This document shows, one piece after another, positions 51,068 through 60,959 of a DNA stretch of 64,000 bases. Each line of letters opens with the position of its first letter. Position 1 is the first letter of the stretch. The position numbers and the translations under genes are program-made. The DNA lies in the NCBI RefSeq assembly GCF_000011905.1, contig NC_002936.3, positions 1 through 64,000 of the forward strand. Direction: 5' to 3'. The stretch is from Dehalococcoides mccartyi 195. GTDB taxonomy: Bacteria; Chloroflexota; Dehalococcoidia; Dehalococcoidales; Dehalococcoidaceae. The notes beneath the pieces were generated by a model. It was not told the DNA's origin. It worked only from the letters and a program-made list of their open reading frames with translations, and did no database searches.

Positions 51068-53542
51068 ATGTCTAGCAGATTTGATAAATTTTCTGAAAGA
51101 GCGCGCCGGGTTCTTACCTATGCACAGGAGGAAGCCCAAAGCCTTAACCATAACTATATCGGCACTGAGCATATTCTGCTGGGGCTGGTTAGGGAAGAAG
51201 AAGGCGTGGCCGCCCGCGTACTGGTGAATATGGACGTAAACCTGGCCAAGGTACGTTCGGCTGTTGAGTTTATACTGGGGCGGGGCGAACACCCGGCCAC
51301 CTCTGAAACTGGTCTTACCTCCAGAGCCAAAAAGGTAATAGAACTGGGCATTGATGAGGCCCGGAATCTGGGTCACAACTATATCGGCACTGAACACCTG
51401 CTTTTAGGTTTACTGCGTGAAGGCGAAGGGGCGGCTGCCGGTGTCCTTGAGAGTTTCGGGGTTACTGTTGAAAAGGTACGCACCGAAGTAGGGCGTATTT
51501 TGAATCAGGGCTTAAATAAACCTAAAGCCGGCCGGGCAACTCCCAGCCGCACTCCCCAGCTTGACCAGCTGGGCTTTGACCTGACGGCCGCTGCCAGAAC
51601 CGGCAAACTTGACCCGGTTATCGGGCGTGCCAAAGAAATAGAGCGGGTTGTCCAGATTCTTTCCCGCCGTACCAAAAATAACCCTGCCCTTATCGGCGAA
51701 CCCGGTGTCGGCAAAACCTCCATTGTGGAGGGGCTGGCCCAGCGGATTGTTTCGGGTGACGTGCCGGAAACTCTGGAACAGAAACATATAATTTCGCTGG
51801 ACGTGGCCTCACTGGTAGCCGGTACTAAATACCGGGGTGAATTTGAAGAACGGCTCAAGAAAGTTATTGAAGAGATTAAAACCGCAGGTAATATAATCCT
51901 GTTTATAGACGAATTCCATACCATGGTGGGTGCCGGTGCCGCCGAGGGTGCGGTAGATGCCGCCAATATCCTCAAGCCTTCGCTGGCCAGAGGTGAGGTA
52001 CAGGTAATAGGGGCAACCACCCTGGATGACTTCCGCAAATATGTTGAGCGGGATGCCGCATTTGAGCGGCGTTTCCAGCCGGTGCTGGTGGAAGAACCGG
52101 CCATAGAAGATACCCTGAGTATACTTCGGGGCATAAAAGAGCGCTACGAAGAGCATCATAAGCTTATCATCAGCGAAGAAGCTATTGTCGCTGCCGCCAA
52201 TATGGCTGCCAGATATATACCTGACCGCTTTTTGCCGGATAAGGCTATAGATTTAGTTGATGAAGCCGCTTCACGGGTGCGGATAAAGAAACGCACCAAG
52301 CCGGTCTCTTTGAAAGAGATGAAAGCCATAGAAGACAGCTACCGCCGGGATAAAGAAGCCGCTTTGGCTACCCAGCAGTATGATTATGCCTCCGAATTGC
52401 GTGAGCGTGAGCTTCAGATAGCTGAAAAGATACGCCGCATGGAAGACGAATGGCAGAACGAACAGGCCATGGATAAGCCGGTGGTGGGCGAAGAAGATAT
52501 TGCCCAGGTAGTCAGCATGTGGACGGGTGTGCCGCTGGTACAGCTTACCGGTGACGAAACCGAACGTCTTTTACATATGGAAGAAGCCCTGCATGAGCGG
52601 ATTATCGGCCAGGAAGAGGCCATTGTTACCATATCCAAGGCTGTCAGACGGGCACGGGCAGGTCTTAAAGATCCCCGCCATCCCATCGGCAACTTTGTCT
52701 TCCTGGGGCCCACCGGCGTAGGTAAAACCGAGCTGGCACGGGCGCTTGCCCAGTTTATGTTCGGTTCAGAAGACGCTTTAGTGCGGCTGGATATGTCCGA
52801 ATTTATGGAAAAGTTTGCCGTATCCCGTCTGGTGGGTGCGCCCCCCGGATATGTGGGCTATGACGAGGGCGGCCAGTTGACTGAAGCTGTTCGCCGCAAG
52901 TCTTATTGCCTGATACTGCTGGACGAAATAGAAAAAGCTCATCCTGACGTTTTCAATATTCTTCTGCAGATATTTGATGACGGCCACCTGACAGATACCA
53001 AGGGCAGACGGGTGGACTTTCGGAATACCATTATTATTATGACCTCAAACATCGGGGCGGAGCTTATCCGCAAGGGCAGCGGAACTATCGGTTTTGCTAC
53101 CCAGACAGATGAATCAAAGGCTCAGCAGACCAACTTTGAGCATATGAAAGACAAGCTGCTGGGTGAGCTTAAGAAGAGCTTCCGCCCGGAGTTCCTGAAC
53201 CGTATTGACAGTGTGGTGGTCTTCCACTCACTTAATAAAGAGCAGATTCGCAGTATTGTTGACCTGATGCTTAAGAGTGTTATCAAGCAGATGTCTGAAA
53301 AGGGTATCGGGCTTGAAGTGACTGACTCTGCCAAAGACTTGCTGGGCAAGAAGGGTTATGACGAGGTTTATGGTGCAAGGCCGCTGCGCCGCACTATCCA
53401 GACCATGCTGGAGGACAGGCTGTCCGAGGACCTGCTGCGGGCTAAATTTGAAGCCGGGGATAAAGTGATAGTGGATACTGCCGAAGACGAAATAATTGTC
53501 CGTCTGGCAGAGCCGGCCGAACTTAGCCAGGCCACTTCATAA
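51068..53542 (+). CDS. clpC: ATP-dependent Clp protease ATP-binding subunit ClpC
   Basis: ClpC unfolds proteins for ClpP. The 824-aa protein has two N-terminal Clp repeats ([13 protein letters not shown] and again [13 protein letters not shown]), AAA1 with GEPGVGKTS, a UVR-containing middle domain (about 415-455), AAA2 with GPTGVGKTE, and a C-terminal D2-small domain. The usual mcsA-mcsB-ctsR neighbours are missing, as is common outside Firmicutes. Terminator follows. Confidence 0.97.
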   Translation: MSSRFDKFSERARRVLTYAQEEAQSLNHNYIGTEHILLGLVREEEGVAARVLVNMDVNLAKVRSAVEFILGRGEHPATSETGLTSRAKKVIELGIDEARNLGHNYIGTEHLLLGLLREGEGAAAGVLESFGVTVEKVRTEVGRILNQGLNKPKAGRATPSRTPQLDQLGFDLTAAARTGKLDPVIGRAKEIERVVQILSRRTKNNPALIGEPGVGKTSIVEGLAQRIVSGDVPETLEQKHIISLDVASLVAGTKYRGEFEERLKKVIEEIKTAGNIILFIDEFHTMVGAGAAEGAVDAANILKPSLARGEVQVIGATTLDDFRKYVERDAAFERRFQPVLVEEPAIEDTLSILRGIKERYEEHHKLIISEEAIVAAANMAARYIPDRFLPDKAIDLVDEAASRVRIKKRTKPVSLKEMKAIEDSYRRDKEAALATQQYDYASELRERELQIAEKIRRMEDEWQNEQAMDKPVVGEEDIAQVVSMWTGVPLVQLTGDETERLLHMEEALHERIIGQEEAIVTISKAVRRARAGLKDPRHPIGNFVFLGPTGVGKTELARALAQFMFGSEDALVRLDMSEFMEKFAVSRLVGAPPGYVGYDEGGQLTEAVRRKSYCLILLDEIEKAHPDVFNILLQIFDDGHLTDTKGRRVDFRNTIIIMTSNIGAELIRKGSGTIGFATQTDESKAQQTNFEHMKDKLLGELKKSFRPEFLNRIDSVVVFHSLNKEQIRSIVDLMLKSVIKQMSEKGIGLEVTDSAKDLLGKKGYDEVYGARPLRRTIQTMLEDRLSEDLLRAKFEAGDKVIVDTAEDEIIVRLAEPAELSQATS

Positions 53543-53571
53543 AGGCGGGGCAGGGTATAACTGGTTGTTTT

Positions 53572-53600
53572 AAGGGGAGTTTTAAAAACTCCCCTTTTTA
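53572..53600 (+). terminator. clpC terminator
   Basis: AAGGGGAGTTTT / AAAACTCCCCTT hairpin followed by a T-run. The 160 bases from here to radA show no gene; a possible -35/-10 for radA (TTGCGT 53726, TAGTCT 53749) lies at their end. Confidence 0.85.
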
Positions 53601-53761
53601 TTTGGTCAGAACACGAGGTCAGGGCGGAAACGCCTTTACGATGCAGGGGAAAACGCAAGGTGGCGTGTACTTTGAATCATATCTTAGTCGCAACATCTGA
53701 CGCCGTTTTGGGCATCAGTATATCCTTGCGTTAGCGGATTAAATTGTGTAGTCTTTGGTAT

Positions 53762-55150
53762 ATGGAAAAAAGCCGTAGAGTTTATGTTTGTTCCAACTGC
53801 GGGCGTGAGAGCCTGAAATGGCTGGGCCGCTGCCCCGCCTGTCAGGAGTGGAATACTTTTGAAGAAAAAACGGTTGTTTCGCCCATAGGGCGTAAAAATG
53901 AACCTGCCCGGGTTATCAGCCCGGCGGCAGAGCTTTCCAGTTTACAGGCATCCGAAACCACCCGGCGGAGTTTATCCATTTCGGAGTTTAACCGGGTTTT
54001 AGGCGGCGGCATAGTGCCGGGTTCGCTTATGCTTTTAGGGGGTGAACCGGGCATCGGCAAATCCACTCTGCTTCTTCAGGTGGCGGCTTCGGTAGCCCAA
54101 AGCGGCGGCAAGGTAGTATATGTATCCGGGGAAGAAAACCCCGCCCAGATAAAAATGCGCGCCCAACGCCTGGGTATCAGCGGCGAAGGGCTTTTTCTTA
54201 TGGCTGAGACTGACCTTAATGCCATTTTAGCCCAGCTTTCAGTCCTCTGCCCGTTACTGGTCGTTATTGACTCTATCCAGACTGTATTTCTGCCGGAGCT
54301 TGAAGCCGCACCCGGTGCTATAAATCAGGTGCGTGAGTCAGCCCTCCGCCTGATGCAGTGGGCTAAAAGCAGCGGAGCCAGCGTATTTATAACCGCCCAT
54401 GTTACCAAAGAGGGAAACATAGCCGGGCCGCGTATACTGGAACATATAGTAGATGTGGTTATGTACTTTGAGGGAGAGTCCCAGAGTGCTTACCGTTTAG
54501 TGCGTTCGGTAAAAAACCGTTTCGGTTCTACCAACGAAGTGGGTATATTTGAAATGAAAAGTGAGGGTCTGGTAGAAGTAGCCAACCCTTCCCAGATATT
54601 TTTATCAAACCGCCAGGCAAATACGGTCGGCTCGGCTGTAACCGCTGTGCTGGAGGGCAGCCGCCCGCTGCTGGTTGAAGTGCAGGCACTTACCAATACC
54701 ACCAGTTTCGGCCAGCCCCGCCGCACCGCCAACGGGGTGGATTTTAACCGTACCCTTATGATAGCCGCTGTCCTCTCCAAACGCCTGTCCATGCGTTTAG
54801 GTACCCAGGACATAATAGTCAACGCTACCGGCGGTATCCGTCTGGATGAGCCGGCCGCAGATTTAGCTATAGCTCTGGCCATTGCTTCCAGTTACCGGGA
54901 TACCGGCGTCTGCCCAGAAACCATTGCTCTTGGGGAGATTGGTCTTTCTGGTGAACTGCGGACTATTCCCCATCTGGAAAGGCGTCTTTCCGAGGCCAGC
55001 CGTCTGGGTTTTAAGAGGGCTTTAGTACCGGCCGGTGCTAACTGCCACAATGTACATAATATCCAGATAATTCCGGTTTCAACTGTCAAAGAGGCGGTGA
55101 AGCTGGCACTTACCGGGGTAAAAACGGAGACCGAAGATGTTTTTGAATGA
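53762..55150 (+). CDS. radA: DNA repair protein RadA
   Basis: RadA helps branch migration in recombination. Start ATG 53762 (462 aa); a GTG 18 bases upstream is possible. Order: zinc finger [18 protein letters not shown], RecA-like ATPase with Walker [11 protein letters not shown], the RadA signature KNRFGSTNE, and a C-terminal Lon-protease-like domain ([14 protein letters not shown]). A weak -10 seven bases before ATG and no ribosome site suggest a leaderless transcript. It overlaps ispD by 14 bases. Confidence 0.95.
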   Translation: MEKSRRVYVCSNCGRESLKWLGRCPACQEWNTFEEKTVVSPIGRKNEPARVISPAAELSSLQASETTRRSLSISEFNRVLGGGIVPGSLMLLGGEPGIGKSTLLLQVAASVAQSGGKVVYVSGEENPAQIKMRAQRLGISGEGLFLMAETDLNAILAQLSVLCPLLVVIDSIQTVFLPELEAAPGAINQVRESALRLMQWAKSSGASVFITAHVTKEGNIAGPRILEHIVDVVMYFEGESQSAYRLVRSVKNRFGSTNEVGIFEMKSEGLVEVANPSQIFLSNRQANTVGSAVTAVLEGSRPLLVEVQALTNTTSFGQPRRTANGVDFNRTLMIAAVLSKRLSMRLGTQDIIVNATGGIRLDEPAADLAIALAIASSYRDTGVCPETIALGEIGLSGELRTIPHLERRLSEASRLGFKRALVPAGANCHNVHNIQIIPVSTVKEAVKLALTGVKTETEDVFE

Positions 55151-55820
55151 AAAAGTCGGGGCAGTTATTGTAGCTGCCGGCCAGAGCCGCCGGATGGGCG
55201 GGCAGGACAAAATATTTGCCCGGCTTTCGGGTAAACCTGTTTTGGCTCACACCCTTTCGGTTTTTCAGCAGTCCCCGGAGATAGATGATATTGCCCTGGT
55301 GGTATCCGAACACAATCTTAAAAAAGCTAAAGAACTGGTCAAAGAATATAATTTCAGCAAGGTAATTGCTATATGCTCCGGCGGCGAACTCCGTCAGGAC
55401 TCCGTTTCTTCAGGGCTGACTGCCTTGTGTGATTGCGGCTGGGTGCTTATTCATGACGGGGCGCGCCCTCTGCTTGACCCTGTCTCCATACCCGAAGGGC
55501 TGGAAGCGGCCAAACTCTGCGGTTCGGCCGTTGCGGCCGTACCCCTCAAAGACACCGTCAAGGAAATATCCCCAGAAGGGCTGGTGGAAAAGACCCTGCC
55601 TAGGGAAAAACTGATATCTGTCCAGACGCCTCAGGTATTTAGGGCAGACATTATCCAGAAAGCCTACCGCAGGGTGGGCATAACCGCCACTGATGATGCC
55701 CAACTGGTAGAAAAGCTGAAGCTCCCGGTCAAGATATTCTCCGGCGCATATGCTAATATAAAGATAACCACACCCGAAGACCTGCTTATGGCAGAAATAC
55801 TGCTGAAGAAAGGACGGTGA
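55137..55820 (+). CDS. ispD: 2-C-methyl-D-erythritol 4-phosphate cytidylyltransferase
   Basis: IspD is the third step of the MEP isoprenoid pathway, transferring CMP from CTP. The 227-aa protein has [14 protein letters not shown] with the nucleotide-binding loop, [13 protein letters not shown], and the C-terminal [10 protein letters not shown] segment. It overlaps radA upstream; ispF follows directly. The radA-ispD-ispF-cysS order is a conserved bacterial string. Confidence 0.95.
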   Translation: MFLNEKVGAVIVAAGQSRRMGGQDKIFARLSGKPVLAHTLSVFQQSPEIDDIALVVSEHNLKKAKELVKEYNFSKVIAICSGGELRQDSVSSGLTALCDCGWVLIHDGARPLLDPVSIPEGLEAAKLCGSAVAAVPLKDTVKEISPEGLVEKTLPREKLISVQTPQVFRADIIQKAYRRVGITATDDAQLVEKLKLPVKIFSGAYANIKITTPEDLLMAEILLKKGR

Positions 55821-55825
55821 GCATA

Positions 55826-56299
55826 ATGCGTATTGGAAACGGTTATGATGTACATCGTCTGGCACCGGGGCAGAAGCTGGTGCTGGGCGGGGTGGAAATA
55901 CCCTTTGAGTGCGGGCTTATCGGCTGGAGTGATGCGGACGTGCTTACCCACGCCATTATGGATTCGCTTCTGGGGGCGGCGGCACTGGGGGATATAGGGC
56001 TTTACTTCCCGCCGGGTGACCCTAAGTTCAAGGGCATATCTTCACTTAAACTCCTTGAGCAGGTAACAGCCTTGCTGGCTGAAAAAGGTTTCGGGATAAT
56101 AAACGTAGATTCAGTTATAGTAGCGGAGGAACCAAAGCTACGCGGCCATGTAGATACCATGCGTAAACACCTTGCCAAGGCCATGGGCATAGACCCGGGG
56201 CGGGTAGGGATAAAAGCCAGCACCTCGGAGCAACTCGGCTTTGTAGGCCGCGAGGAGGGCATGGCAGCCTGGGCAGTGGCCCTCGTAGACGAAAAATAG
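55826..56299 (+). CDS. ispF: 2-C-methyl-D-erythritol 2,4-cyclodiphosphate synthase
   Basis: IspF is the fifth step of the MEP pathway. Start ATG 55826 (157 aa), 11 bases after AAGGA, gives the family start MRIGNGYDVHRL; a GTG at 55817 overlaps the ispD stop and would add three residues, but sits too near the ribosome site. Metal ligands Asp and His are in GYDVHRL; the C-terminal region has KASTSEQLGFVGREEGMA. Confidence 0.95.
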   Translation: MRIGNGYDVHRLAPGQKLVLGGVEIPFECGLIGWSDADVLTHAIMDSLLGAAALGDIGLYFPPGDPKFKGISSLKLLEQVTALLAEKGFGIINVDSVIVAEEPKLRGHVDTMRKHLAKAMGIDPGRVGIKASTSEQLGFVGREEGMAAWAVALVDEK

Positions 56300-56302
56300 A
56301 CT

Positions 56303-57679
56303 ATGAAAATATATAACACTTTATCCGGCAAGCTGGAAGAATTTGTCCCTCTGGAAGATGGCAAGGTAAAAATGTATGTCTGCGGCATAACCCCGCAGTC
56401 AGAGCCGCATATCGGCCATGCCATGAGCTATATAAATTTTGACGTAATCCGCCGTTACCTCAGCTACAAAGGCTACCGGGTAAAATATATCCAGAATTTC
56501 ACGGATATAGATGACAAAATAATTGCCAAAGCCAACGCTCAGGGCATAGAGCCGTCTACTCTGGCCGAAAGAAATATCGGGGTATTTCTGGATGCCATGG
56601 CCGCACTCAACATAACCCCGGCGGACTACTACCCGCGGGCCACCCAGGAAGTACCCAAGATAATAGAAATGGTCTCCGGCCTTATAGAAAAGGGCTATGC
56701 ATACGAGGCAGGCGGCAGTGTCTACCTGCGGGTGCAGAAGGTGGAAGGCTACGGCAAACTGTCCCACCGCACTCTGGAGCAGATGATGGCCGGTGCCCGC
56801 ATAGAGCCGGGCGAAGAAAAAGAATACCCAATGGACTTTGCCCTTTGGAAGGCTACCAAGCCGGGAGAGCCTTCCTGGGAAAGCCCCTGGGGATTGGGAC
56901 GCCCCGGCTGGCATATTGAGTGTTCGGCCATGTCTCTGCGTTATCTGGGAGAGCAGATAGATATACACGGCGGCGGGCAGGACCTTATTTTCCCCCACCA
57001 TGAAAACGAAATCGCTCAGTCCGAATGTTTCAGCGGGGTCAAACCCTTTGTCAAATACTGGCTGCATAACGGTCTTCTCAAGCTTGGCGAAGAGAAAATG
57101 AGCAAGTCGCTGGGTAATCTGGTCACCATAAAAGAAGCCCTCAGCCGCTATTCGGCTGATGCCCTGCGTATCTTTGTACTCAGCTCCAGCTACCGTAATC
57201 CGCTTACTTACTCTGAAGAAGCTCTGGAAGCAGCCGAAAAAGGGGCGGAACGCCTGCGCCAGACAGCCGCCAGACAGGATAATCCCCGGTTACAAGAAAT
57301 AAATGTAGATGTTAAAACATACCGTGAGCGGTTTACCCAGTATATGGACAATGACTTTAACACCTCAGCCGCTCTGGCTACTATATTTGACCTTGGACGT
57401 GAGCTAAACCGCATTGAAGCAGAGGGTGGCAAAAGCACACAAGGGCAAGAACTGTTTAAAGAGCTGGCTGGTATACTTGGACTTAGCCTGATAATCGCGG
57501 AGCCTACGACTAGTGCAGATGCCGCGCCTTTTATAGATATGCTGATAGAACTCAGAAAAGACCTGCGTCTGGCAAAGCAGTACCAGCTGGCAGACAAAAT
57601 CCGTACCAGCCTGGATGCAGCCGGGATACTTCTGGAAGACTCTGCCGGCGGCACTATATGGAAAATAAAAACCAAGTAA
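56303..57679 (+). CDS. cysS: cysteinyl-tRNA synthetase
   Basis: CysRS charges tRNA-Cys. The 458-aa class I enzyme has [16 protein letters not shown] (zinc Cys plus HIGH; the usual GPTVYDxxHIGN region is altered to [10 protein letters not shown]), [18 protein letters not shown], the zinc His in [14 protein letters not shown], and EKMSKSLGN. It follows ispF by three bases. About 100 bases then separate it from tRNA-Ala. Confidence 0.96.
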   Translation: MKIYNTLSGKLEEFVPLEDGKVKMYVCGITPQSEPHIGHAMSYINFDVIRRYLSYKGYRVKYIQNFTDIDDKIIAKANAQGIEPSTLAERNIGVFLDAMAALNITPADYYPRATQEVPKIIEMVSGLIEKGYAYEAGGSVYLRVQKVEGYGKLSHRTLEQMMAGARIEPGEEKEYPMDFALWKATKPGEPSWESPWGLGRPGWHIECSAMSLRYLGEQIDIHGGGQDLIFPHHENEIAQSECFSGVKPFVKYWLHNGLLKLGEEKMSKSLGNLVTIKEALSRYSADALRIFVLSSSYRNPLTYSEEALEAAEKGAERLRQTAARQDNPRLQEINVDVKTYRERFTQYMDNDFNTSAALATIFDLGRELNRIEAEGGKSTQGQELFKELAGILGLSLIIAEPTTSADAAPFIDMLIELRKDLRLAKQYQLADKIRTSLDAAGILLEDSAGGTIWKIKTK

Positions 57680-57738
57680 TCGCCGAAGATTTCAGTATAA
57701 CTATTGACTCTGCGGTTTCGCTGTAAAGCTAAAAAAAG

Positions 57739-57767
57739 TTGCACTTGGTGTCCATTTGTGATAGATT
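57739..57767 (+). promoter_or_regulatory. tRNA-Ala promoter
   Basis: TTGCAC (57739-57744), 17 bases, TAGATT (57762-57767), with TG one base before the -10. Transcription would begin about eight bases before the tRNA. Confidence 0.6.
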
Positions 57768-57769
57768 AT

Positions 57770-59398
57770 CTATCTGTTGCTGGGGCCGTAGTTCACTTGG
57801 GAGAACGTTTGACTGGCAGTCAAAAGGTAGAGGGTTCGAATCCCTCCGGCTCCACCAAAGGTATCAATAGGTAGAACTTCCCTTCTTCTGTTAGTTCCCG
57901 GTAGCGGCAGGGTATATTTCAAGCTCACATTACGGCTATCTGTTTCAATCTTCTTAACAAAAGTCTTTAAGAAAGTCTTGCAGTCGGTTATCTCCGATTC
58001 GTTAAGCAGCTGTTTAAGGTCATTTGCATAGGCTTTAACCATCCCAAGATTAAAATTGTCGTCACTATCAGCTACCATCTCAGCTTCAGCTAATACCCTG
58101 GACTTTTCAAGTTTAGACTGCCGTTCCCTAAGCTCTCTTATCCGGGGCGCCAGATCGTCATAATTTAACTTGCCGCTTTCAATAGCCTCATACAGGCGGT
58201 TTAACCTCTGTCTGATATCATCCAGTTCGGCATCCAAAACGGCCAGCTTTTCCTTATGATGGCTGGAAGTTGATTCAAGTTCCTCATTGACCTGTTTTAC
58301 TAGTTCCTCCAGATTTTCTTCGGTTAATACCTTGGACTTTATTTGCTTAATAACAGCTGATTCCAATTTTGTTTTAGGTATTGCCTGGCAGTTACAGACC
58401 CCGTTTCCCTGTTTAAACTTCCGGTTACACTGATAGTACGCATACTGGCCTGATTTGGCACTGTGCCCGGTCAGAGCCGCACCACAGGAGCAAAAAGCCA
58501 TTCCGCTTAACAGGTACTGGCTGGGTACTGTCCGGGGGTGGGTATTTTTAGGCTGGCGGGAGACCATGCTCTGCTGGATACGCTGGAAAGTTTCCTTGTC
58601 TATAATACCCGGCCAGGCATTTTCTAACCGCACTGCCTCTTCATTTTTAGCCAGACCTTGGCTGGGTCTGGCTCCCCATACCAGAGTGCCTGTATAGGCT
58701 TCATTGCAGAGTATCTTATGAACCGTCGTCCTGCCCCAGGGTTTACCTGCCTTAGTTATATATTCTTCCCGGTTGAGAATATTGGCTATTTCTTTACAGC
58801 CCTTGCCTTTATCCGCCAGAGCAAATATGTATCTTACGGTTTTAACTCCCGGAGAGGTATCCGCTTCGGGGGCAAGTTTATTCCGTTGCTTTGGGCCATC
58901 CTTCACTTTTACAAGTTCATATCCTAAAGGCGGCTGGCTTCCGTTATAAAATCCCCTGAGGGCATTTTCTTTCATTCCCCGCTTTATATCCTGCCCTAAG
59001 TTGGCTGAATAAAATTCGTCCAGAGACTCTATTATTCCTTCCATCAGCTTGCCGGTGGGTGAATCGTCAAGGGGTTCGTTTATGGAGATGACTTTAATGC
59101 CCTTTTTCTGAAGCAGTAGTTTATAGGTAATAGAGTCAGCCCGGTTACGGGCAAAGCGATTAAGTTTCCAGACTAATATAGCTTCGAAAGGTGGTATGGA
59201 TGACTTGGACATGGCTATCATCCGTTTAAATTCAGGTCTGGCGGCAGTCCGCCCGCTTTCAGCCTCATCTATAAATTCATAAGTAATCTGATAGTTATTT
59301 TTTCCGGCATAATCCCTAAGTGCCCTTAACTGGGCGGCAATGGATAATTCTACGTCCTGAGCTTCGCTGGATACCCTGGCGTAAAGTGCGACTTTCAT
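57770..59398 (-). CDS. large serine recombinase, C-terminus running through tRNA-Ala
   Basis: Large serine recombinases integrate and excise mobile elements. Start ATG 59398, six bases after AAAGGAG (542 aa). Order: resolvase domain with the catalytic Ser in YARVSSEAQ (Ser10), a Recombinase domain (about 155-260), a zinc ribbon (FCSCGAALTG ... YYQCNRK), a coiled coil with about 90 charged residues, then a short tail. The last 28 or so residues (from GGAGGIRTLYLL on) are the antisense of tRNA-Ala and its promoter, so the native stop was probably lost on integration. It overlaps the HTH gene by four bases (ATGA). Confidence 0.93.
   Translation of the reverse strand: MKVALYARVSSEAQDVELSIAAQLRALRDYAGKNNYQITYEFIDEAESGRTAARPEFKRMIAMSKSSIPPFEAILVWKLNRFARNRADSITYKLLLQKKGIKVISINEPLDDSPTGKLMEGIIESLDEFYSANLGQDIKRGMKENALRGFYNGSQPPLGYELVKVKDGPKQRNKLAPEADTSPGVKTVRYIFALADKGKGCKEIANILNREEYITKAGKPWGRTTVHKILCNEAYTGTLVWGARPSQGLAKNEEAVRLENAWPGIIDKETFQRIQQSMVSRQPKNTHPRTVPSQYLLSGMAFCSCGAALTGHSAKSGQYAYYQCNRKFKQGNGVCNCQAIPKTKLESAVIKQIKSKVLTEENLEELVKQVNEELESTSSHHKEKLAVLDAELDDIRQRLNRLYEAIESGKLNYDDLAPRIRELRERQSKLEKSRVLAEAEMVADSDDNFNLGMVKAYANDLKQLLNESEITDCKTFLKTFVKKIETDSRNVSLKYTLPLPGTNRRREVLPIDTFGGAGGIRTLYLLTASQTFSQVNYGPSNR
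57782..57857 (+). tRNA. tRNA-Ala (anticodon GGC)
   Basis: A full cloverleaf: acceptor GGGGCCG with CGGCTCC, the G3:U70 pair that identifies alanine tRNA, anticodon loop CTGGCAG (anticodon GGC), T-loop GGTTCGAATCC, and an encoded CCA. It is the likely integration site: the recombinase gene overlaps it on the other strand. Confidence 0.97.
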
Positions 59399-60327
59399 TT
59401 CCCGCTCCTTTGGCCTTTTAAGCGACGGCAAACATCGCATTCCCCTGGCAGAAAATTGGTTAAAATCAGAGTTTGAATATCTCTCTTAAGGGTTTGTGTT
59501 TCCATTCCAAGTTGTTTATAGGCTTCCCGTATGTATGTGAATTTTTTCAAATTATCGATGCTTAATAATTTGGTTATTGCTTCCAGACATGCCTCTTCAG
59601 CGCCTGGGCAGCTTAATAAAGTGGTACCCGGTTTTATTATTATTTCCCCCCGGTTCTTATTAATTTGTAACCTTTCAACTGCTTTTTCAAGTATTGTGCG
59701 ATCATTTAGAAGTATGAATTTAAAGCTGTTTTTACATATAAAATCAAGCAAAATACCCTTCTCATCCCTTGCTTCTGCGCATACTTCTATCCCTACTTCT
59801 CTCCCCATTCTATCCATACCTTCTACTAATTCTTTTCGGAAGAAGATACACCTATTTATATAGTTCTCGCATGCTGCTTTCCAACCTTTTAATGAAAAGA
59901 AGGTAAGGTTATGGTTTAAATGCTGTTCAACAAGGGTGAAAAGAAGACTGTTTTCAAGTTCTAAATTAACGATAATATCTGTGGACGACTCAGGTTGCGT
60001 GGCAACTACTTTCCCTGCATTAAATTCAATTTTATAAGTATCTTGGTCAAAATAAAACCGGGTATCGGGCTCCGGCAGGGCAATAGCCGCATCAAGTTCG
60101 TTTAAGGTGGCAAGGAGTTGTTCTTGGTGCTTGGTCAGTGCTGTTTTTAGTACCTCAAGTTCGGCTTGGTCAAAACGGCGTTCCGCTTGAGCTTCGGTTA
60201 TATATTTGCGGATAGTCCTGATATCCCTACCTTTCCGTTGGGCTAAATGGGCTTCTGACCAGCCGCTCTCATATAAGTCAAGCCATTCGCGGGTTTCCTT
60301 AATAGACGGAGCCTTTTTTCTTGGCAT
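59395..60327 (-). CDS. HTH protein coupled to the recombinase, unknown role
   Basis: The 310-aa protein starts MPRKKAPSIKETREW and has a helix-turn-helix-like region at about 15-45 (YESGWSEAHLAQRKGRDIRT), a coiled-coil segment to about 85, a central domain with no recognised family, and a C-terminal CDVC pair. It is translated together with the recombinase (ATGA). A control or directionality role is plausible by position; I cannot assign one. Ribosome site GGGGG, good promoter upstream. Confidence 0.75.
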   Translation of the reverse strand: MPRKKAPSIKETREWLDLYESGWSEAHLAQRKGRDIRTIRKYITEAQAERRFDQAELEVLKTALTKHQEQLLATLNELDAAIALPEPDTRFYFDQDTYKIEFNAGKVVATQPESSTDIIVNLELENSLLFTLVEQHLNHNLTFFSLKGWKAACENYINRCIFFRKELVEGMDRMGREVGIEVCAEARDEKGILLDFICKNSFKFILLNDRTILEKAVERLQINKNRGEIIIKPGTTLLSCPGAEEACLEAITKLLSIDNLKKFTYIREAYKQLGMETQTLKRDIQTLILTNFLPGECDVCRRLKGQRSGK

Positions 60328-60368
60328 ATTTTACCCCCTTGACAGCCTGATAAGTCTGCCTGTGATTC

Positions 60369-60397
60369 ATTATAACATAATTATATGCTCTTACCAA
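60369..60397 (-). promoter_or_regulatory. promoter of the HTH-recombinase operon
   Basis: Minus-strand TTGGTA (60392-60397) and perfect TATAAT (60369-60374), 17 bases apart, with TG one base before the -10. Confidence 0.75.
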
Positions 60398-60434
60398 TGC
60401 TAATTACAACTAATATATGTATTTTGCGGTTTGT

Positions 60435-60440
60435 TATTAT
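60435..60440 (+). promoter_or_regulatory. -10 six bases before the short ORF (leaderless type)
   Basis: TATTAT with TG one base upstream (60432-60440), then six bases, then ATG 60447. The -35 is not recognisable. Confidence 0.5.
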
Positions 60441-60446
60441 GAATAT

Positions 60447-60632
60447 ATGGGCAGGAAAAAGACAGCCAAGGCAAATTCTATAGCAAGGCAATTATGCGAT
60501 ATATACCGGCATAAACTATACGATCTTTACAGCGAATTTCGCCGCCGGAATTGTGTAGTTTACGCTTCGCCGGTGAGAATGAAATGCGCGTATTCGCGTC
60601 GATGCTCCTCCAGATACACCACCAGCTCGTAG
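60447..60632 (+). pseudogene. short ORF apparently truncated by the foreign cassette
   Basis: A leaderless-type ATG opens MGRKKTAKANSIARQL, then DIYRHKLYDLYSEF, which looks like a real basic helical N-terminus. From about 60550 the frame runs antisense into the DUF5049 gene, where base use changes, and ends at 60632 (61 aa). I read it as the 5' end of a host-side island gene cut by the cassette. It is divergent from the HTH-recombinase operon. Confidence 0.45.
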
Positions 60633-60736
60633 AAGCTCCTGTCGTTGGCGATGTGCTGCACCGTGCGGATATCTAACATATTCGTCAGCCCAGTGTCGCG
60701 GATGGCGAGAATCTGCTTCTTGACCGTTTCACTCAT
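60560..60736 (-). CDS. DUF5049 family phage protein
   Basis: A 58-aa frame starting MSETVKKQILAIRDTG and continuing through VVYLEEHRREYAHFI. It matches the DUF5049 pattern found in Clostridia phages and integrated elements. Its start overlaps the DUF4314 stop by eight bases. Function unknown. It is the last gene of the cassette on this side. Confidence 0.8.
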   Translation of the reverse strand: MSETVKKQILAIRDTGLTNMLDIRTVQHIANDRSFYELVVYLEEHRREYAHFILTGEA

Positions 60737-60959
60737 CGACGTTCACCACCTTGCAGGCGTCCTCACCGTAAGCCACGGACAGGCCGCAGCCATTGTCCCA
60801 TGCCACCATGACCGAGCCGATGTCGTCCACGCCGCGCACGGTGCCTTTGGTGCCAACTGGTGGTGCTTGCGGGTCGTCCATTCGGACAAGCTCCACACGG
60901 CACCCAACCGGGTAACGCTTGCGGAGGCTCTCTACCAGCTCCTTACTTGGAAACCTCAT
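60729..60959 (-). CDS. DUF4314 family phage protein
   Basis: The 76-aa protein fits DUF4314: FPSKELVESLRKRYPVG, then CRVELVRMDDPQAPP and GTVRGVDDIGSVMVAWDNG. It resembles a small beta-barrel (SH3-like). Common in Firmicutes phage cassettes. Overlaps the upstream gene by 17 bases and DUF5049 by eight. Confidence 0.85.
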   Translation of the reverse strand: MRFPSKELVESLRKRYPVGCRVELVRMDDPQAPPVGTKGTVRGVDDIGSVMVAWDNGCGLSVAYGEDACKVVNVDE

